Assembly: GCA_037043015.1 (NCBI GenBank) | Contig: CM073327.1 | Coordinates: 3,764,727-3,828,726 of the forward strand | DNA length: 64,000 bases | Source of the DNA: Bryum argenteum | Lineage: Eukaryota; Streptophyta; Bryopsida; Bryales; Bryaceae | Reading direction: 5' to 3' | Part shown: piece by piece, positions 58,991-64,000 of the stretch | Position numbering within the stretch: the first letter of the stretch is position 1 | Layout of the letters: each line of letters opens with the position of its first letter | Notes under the pieces: model-generated | What the model saw: the letters and a program-made list of their open reading frames with translations, nothing else | What the model was told of the DNA's origin: nothing | The model's database searches: none | Position numbers and translations under genes: made by a program

Positions 58991-60680
58991 TAGGTTCAAA
59001 AAACTACGGATACATAAGAGTTATGTATGTTGTTTGAGAAATTTCTTAGGGTTTCTCTCCCATTATATACAATTACTCAATTGTATATGTGAAGTGTATC
59101 AACCACATGCAGATTTGTCAAAGCTGAATATCTGTTGTAGAGCCCATAAAACCAGGTGATTAGTACGAAAATAAGCAAGTGATCCCCCATTTGGTGATCC
59201 GAGAAGTTGAGGAGAGGATGCGTACCCATACGCAATCTTTCTCGAACACTTCAGTTATGAGTACAAACATACAAATTAGACAACTGATAACACATTCATC
59301 TGCCATCCATTGCACATATAATTAGTACATTGTTTGGTCTTATAAATAATTAATTAAATAGATAAAAAAAACCTTTTCTGAAAGGATGTTCAATTTTGGA
59401 CATGGCATAGCTTAGTGCCTAGACGTCCAAATCTATTTTTTAGTCTAGAAACATGGGTTTTCTTGAAGTGTCACAAAACAAGGTAAAATCTTCGTTCCGT
59501 CAAAAGTAGCATAATGCCAAGTTACAAAAAGTGCCATTTTGGAAGAAGTGCTAATTTGAAACCACTTCTTCCCTCAAAAGGGCTTTGTTTTTGTAATATC
59601 ACTTGCATTCTATGATATCACCACCACTCCCGTAGTACAACCTTTGTTTTGCATAAAAGCTCCAATGTTTTAAGTGAGCGATCCGAATAGTGAATATTCA
59701 ATCCTCATATTTCACATGCTCCTTGGAACCTTTTTATTGAAAAACTAGTAGCGTCCCTGTCGTCCCGACAGAGAAGCTCTTTATATGGTACTTTAAAAAA
59801 AGTATTTCCTGTTTACCATTTCCTCAAACAATACTTATTATGTTTTTTTCTTTTATATATGCCGGTGTGTTTTTCTTCTTTTTTCTTTTCTTTTTTTTAA
59901 ATACATAATCCAGAAAACATAAAAGAAGGTTGGTAGGTTGGTAAGTTTGTAGGTTGGTACGTTGGTGGGTAGGAAGAATCGCTGGACGGACCCTGTTCTG
60001 TTATATATAAAGATTGAACCACAAAAAGTGCCATCATGGGTGATATTTTCATTTCTGAATGGCAATGTTGGAATTTAGGTTGTAAGGTATGCGAATTTTA
60101 ATTATACAATCTTGTAATAGACATCTTGTAGGTCATGTGTGGATTGAATTTTCAGTGAGGAGGCCTAGTACATTGCAAAATGGTAGTATATTACGGTTAT
60201 ACCACCACCCCTTGGGAAGCTTTCTAAGTAAGTCTACTAAGCAAGTGCCAGCTACTTTTGAGTAGCTTTGGTTGCATACTAGCATTCAACATCTAATTAG
60301 TGTTTTCTTATTTTCATTGCTACTTCTCTTTTCTCTTTATGTTAAGAGTTGGGAAACGAGAAACTATTAATAAGAGGCAATAAAGAAAATGTGTCTTACT
60401 TTTAAAGTCACCAACAAAGTATGCTTCAAATGTTGAGTTGATGATTTGGTGGTTTGGATAATTTGCCTTAATGACATAACACTAGAAAATTTACACCTTA
60501 CTACCATCAACAATTTTTAAATTTAAACAAAAGAAATATGAGCACGAAGCATGAGCATATACTAGGACCAAGTTTGTGGCAATTCTATCACTTCATGTTA
60601 TGCTTGTATCCTTAATCCTTTGGGGGGATATCATGTCAGGCATCTTTAAGGCACTAGTGGCTAGGTAGGAACTAGTATAG

Positions 60681-60800
60681 TGTTCACCCTTAGAGGGGTT
60701 AGTATTCCCGCCATTGGTGTGATGACCATCGGGATATTAGCATTACGAACGGACACTTCATTCACGCCGGCCCCTTAGAAAGGGACCGGAGTTTCTATCC

Positions 60801-60831
<31 letters not shown>

Positions 60832-60925
60832 ATCTATCTATCTCCCGCCATTGGTGTGATGACCTCTGGGCATACATCCAAGGATAGGTCGGACAAATAC
60901 CCTTTTGAGGTCGACCTCCAAATAG
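60681..60925 (+). repeat. LINE tail module with (ATCT)n, partly duplicated
   Basis: TTAGAGGGGTTAGTATTCCC followed by GAACGGACACTTCATTCACG matches the 3' tail of the large LINE. It ends in an (ATCT)n tract at about 60800-60842, after which part of the module (CCGCCATTGGTGTGATGACC) starts again. Confidence 0.75.
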
Positions 60926-61979
60926 GTTGGAGTTTCTTTAAGGAAAATGCATTATGTGTTTAGTCGAGTACTAGATACTAACAAATTCCTCTTTGAAGGG
61001 AGTTTTTCTAAACGGTGTGAAAATTCATTGCAAACTCAAAAATGATTGGATTTGAAATCGGTAAAATGTGTTGAAATCACATCGTAGTGTACTATGATAT
61101 TGTGATAAACTATCAATTCCTTCATTATGTGTTATTCAACATATTATAATTGCTTCATACACCGTATGCTAGTGACTACTTTTACCATTTGCTTCAATTA
61201 CAATGTATGTTTCAATTGCACATTTTGAAATGAGCTTCCAAAACTTTTATTTAGGATACTTGAAAACATACATGTGGTATCATTGATATATGCATTGTTT
61301 GAATTTAGACTTGGAGGAACTTCTTATTAAGTCCTCATCACCAATAAACTTTTCCAAAAACCTGTGAAAGCCTTTCACAAACTCCAAATGTTCTTGGAGG
61401 ACTATTGGAGACAATTGGAGTAATAACTCTCATACCTTACTTTAATTCTTTCAGTAATATTGTTAAGTTCTATGGAAGATTCTACCTTAAGTTTTGCTTG
61501 GAAACTAATGAGAAACCACTCTAAACCAAAGACTTCAAAAGAGGTAATTCTTTCTATCATTCAAGTATGTACTCAAGCATCCCAAGAACAACTTTGGAGG
61601 CTCATTTCAAATTTGCAGTTGAAACATACATTGTAATTGAGGCAAATGATAAGAGTAGCCATTGGCATTGTAGTTGAGGTAAATGGTAAGAGTAGTCATT
61701 CGCAGATGATGTATGAAGCGAATGTAATATGTTAAATGATACATCGAAAGGGAAACTGATAGTTTATCACAATATCTTAGTACACTACAATGTGATTCCA
61801 ACATATTTTACAGTTTTCAAATTCAATCATTTTTGAGTTCACAATGAACTTTCAAATTTTTCAAAAAGACTTCCTCCACAGAGGACTTCGGTAGGAGCCT
61901 GTACCCCCAATGGTACATTGTAAGCTTAAAATGAAGGATTGCAAGAAGGCAAGACATAACAAAAATGGCAATTGTATCA

Positions 61980-62200
61980 GAGTTGTCTGTCGGACAAAAT
62001 TCCTATTCATTTCTCAAACAATTCAGATGAGATGTACATCTGAGACGTCTTCAATGTACAAAATGTACATCTCATCTAAATTGTGTACAGAATTCCTATT
62101 CATTTCTCAAACAATTCAGGTGAGATGTACATCTAAGACGTCTTCAATGTATAAAATGTGCATCTCATCTAAATTGTGTTTAACAAATGAACAGAAATTT
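61980..62200. mobile_element. Foldback MITE family F, tandem double copy
   Basis: Two consecutive units carry AATTCCTATTCATTTCTCAA, AGATGAGATGTACATC, a short loop and its complement, homologous to 57886-58030. The second unit repeats the first with few changes, and the outer right arm is decayed. Confidence 0.8.
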
Positions 62201-62604
62201 GAACTGTCTCACCTCCAAGTACACTTCAATGTACAGAAGTTGCTCCACCATAGCAATCATGCGGCAGAGAATTTCGAAAGAAGGAAGAAATCGACGCAGA
62301 ATCAGAGCGAGTGCCGGTATCACAAATAAAGGTTAGCCAGCAAAACGGATTTTATCATACAAGCATGCGCTTGGCTCTTAAATCAGTACAACATCCACTT
62401 CAGGATGCCATCCGACAGTGGAAAAGAAGCAGAAGCAAGTGAGTGACCTGGTCTAGATCTACGAAACCTGAGCTTTGATACAGGAACAAACGAGATTGAT
62501 GAGTTTTGCAACCAATCCAGGGGGGCAATGGACACTCGACCTTGATAATCGTCCGTTACGAAGTATATTCATCATCAAAATTAAATGCTTTCTCTTCTTT
62601 CTAT

Positions 62605-63899
62605 TCATTTCTTGATACCGAACAAAGTCTTGAAGCTGAATCCTTCTTCGGACTTGGTATCTTCCGCCCCCTCCTCTGCCTTGTCTGCCTTGCTCTTCAA
62701 CGACATCTTCTTTAACATAGAGTCGAGATCAAAGGTTGCTCGTTCATCAGACTCCACTAGCCCTTGGTTGATCAACATCGACTGTTGCTTCGTTCCCGAT
62801 TGCCCTGTCGCGTCGTCGAGCCCTCCTTCACCTTTAGGACCTGGAGTAGCACCGGGAAACAGAAACACTTTTAACACCGACCCTGGGGCTTGAGAGCACG
62901 AGCAGATTGTGATGATATTCGGAGGAGAAGATTCTAAGGTTAGCGCTGCCGACAATTCGTGTTGTATTCCGATGAATGTTTTGTATGATTCTGCCAAGAA
63001 CTAGAGAGAAGGTCTTCATTCATTTGACTCAAGACACCGATCACGATTATAACAGAAGTGAGAGCACATACCAATGGGGTTCATCATGTGGCCAATTTGA
63101 CCATCCTTGTACTCGTAAGCAGCCAATGCGATCGGATCCGTCAGCAAAGGTCTCACCTGCAATTGTCAGAGAAAGTTCAGTCCAGTAGAACCAGTTTTGA
63201 TGTTTACAGACACGTTCCTGTAATTAAGAAGTTTCTGTCTTTACATGGATTGTTTATGTTTCTCTCAAAATGGAAGAAGATGAAGATAAGGAGTAGGCAA
63301 ACGTACATCCATCATGAATTTAGTGTGCTCAGGCGACGCCCGAACGTCGTTCATGGTGGGAAAGCTCTCATAAATCTCCCAGAAATGGAGAGTGTTCTTC
63401 TCGAACGCATCCACATTGCACTCAAACCCTTGAATTCCAGACTTCCTGTCTTTCTGCGACACTCAATGCCACAAAGGCTTGATCAGACTAGGGTTACAAT
63501 ATCACGACATTGCACATTCGCTGTAGAAGAGAGAAGAGAAGAGACTAAGCGGGTAGCATGAGGACGTTCGAGTACCATTTTCTCCTGCGCCCATTGTACA
63601 ATGCTCTTGCACAAAGCGGTAACCTCTTCTTCATTGCCTTCCTCAATCTTCAAAGTGGAGCTCAAGGCGTAGCTCCGTCCCGTGGAGATTCTCTTCGCCG
63701 CCTCCACCACTAACCCTGTGGCCACTCTTGCCCCCGCGGTGGCCTTCTCCACCACCACCAGACGCGTCCCCAAGTGACCCCCCTTCACCATCTTCACTCC
63801 ACATCTCTTGCTCGCACTCCATCTCGTGGTGCTGCTTGACGTGCATGAGCTCGTCTCCGCTGCCAAAACTGCTCGCGCTTGCGAGCAACAGGCCGCCAT
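62605..63899 (-). CDS. Plastid-type ABM (dimeric alpha/beta barrel) domain protein
   Basis: Four exons on the minus strand, 63899-63576, 63453-63307, 63156-63072 and 62840-62605, join in frame to 263 residues. The start is the ATG in AAAGAGATGGCG; the upstream 63938 codon is TTG. Residues 1-75 are rich in Ala, Ser, Thr and Arg with few acids, as in plastid transit peptides. Residues about 78-175 form an antibiotic-biosynthesis-monooxygenase-type ferredoxin-like fold: YALSSTLKIEEGNEEEV, GIQGFECNVDAFEKNTLHFW, EIYESFPTMNDV and SPEHTKFMMDVRPLLTDPIA. A tail rich in Lys, Glu and Ser follows, ending FSFKTLFGIKK. Similar plant proteins are annotated as dimeric A/B barrel proteins of unknown biochemical role. 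Introns are short and GT-AG. Confidence 0.85.
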
Positions 63900-64000
63900 C
63901 TCTTTCTCTCTCTCACACTCTTCTTCTCTTGCAAACAAAACCCCAATGCTATGATTGCAATCACAAAATGGTAGCTACAATTGCAGCAACAAGCTTCGGT

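Larger units (their letters stand above)
58991..62604. other. Spacer with simple repeats and a LINE tail module
   Basis: No gene is recognised. Contents: a GGTTGGTA-type repeat at about 59928-59972; the LINE tail module at 60681-60800 with an (ATCT)n run and a second, partial module at 60844-60925; and the foldback MITE copies near 62 kb. The last 250 bp lie 3' of the ABM gene. Confidence 0.55.

Noticed and set aside
59745..60013. Possible Helitron-like ends (CTAGT with a small CTGTCG-CGACAG hairpin)
   Set aside because: No consistent TC/CTRR borders or A-T insertion site could be established.

Overview
The window looks like nuclear DNA from a land plant. The supported genes are split by short GT-AG introns and encode plant families: an EPF-like secreted peptide, a BONZAI-type copine, a plant-type arginine decarboxylase, a class I small heat-shock protein, a heavy-metal-domain (HPP/HIPP-like) protein, and a membrane-anchored HAD-class acid phosphatase. 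The intron-rich arginine decarboxylase (nine introns), the low gene density and the repeat-rich, AT-rich spacers suggest a non-seed plant such as a bryophyte. That placement is inference; no marker here fixes the species.

Positions 1-15.6 kb are almost entirely mobile DNA. They hold a tRNA-headed SINE, a 1.6-kb element with 222-bp terminal inverted repeats (Mutator-like or foldback), and then a very large, broken LINE (about 3.7-15.2 kb). The LINE has an ORF1-like part, a 24-copy 24-bp coding minisatellite, AP-endonuclease, reverse-transcriptase and RNase H regions, and a tail module that recurs elsewhere. A Harbinger/Tourist-like MITE (TAA target duplication) abuts its 3' end. A second, decayed copy of the LINE 3' end lies at 20.5-21.8 kb.

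From 16 kb on, genes alternate with repeat-rich spacers: an atypical kinase with a C-terminal HMA-like domain (16.8-19.0 kb, +); glucosamine-6-phosphate N-acetyltransferase (24.8-26.1 kb, +) with a truncated divergent ORF beside it; the heavy-metal-domain protein (29.9-31.1 kb, +); the small heat-shock protein with a heat-shock element upstream (34.9-35.4 kb, +); arginine decarboxylase (37.1-40.5 kb, +); the acid phosphatase (41.0-43.2 kb, -); an intronless copine (45.2-46.9 kb, -); the EPF-like peptide precursor (52.2-53.1 kb, -); and a plastid-type ABM-domain protein (62.6-63.9 kb, -). I reconstructed exon joins by hand from GT-AG (one GC-AG) signals and frame continuity.

The spacers carry many MITE-like elements: two TTAA-flanked families with related termini, a Stowaway-like element, a 26-bp-TIR element and a foldback family, plus several minisatellites. 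There is no operon-like logic. Several genes concern stress, metal or signalling biology (heavy-metal protein, heat-shock protein, polyamine synthesis, copine, kinase), but neighbouring position alone does not show that they work together. The most unusual items are the kinase with an HMA-like tail, the TTAA-flanked MITEs, the degenerate 2A-like motifs plus octapeptide array in the LINE, and the intronless copine with a 24-bp perfect inverted repeat just downstream.
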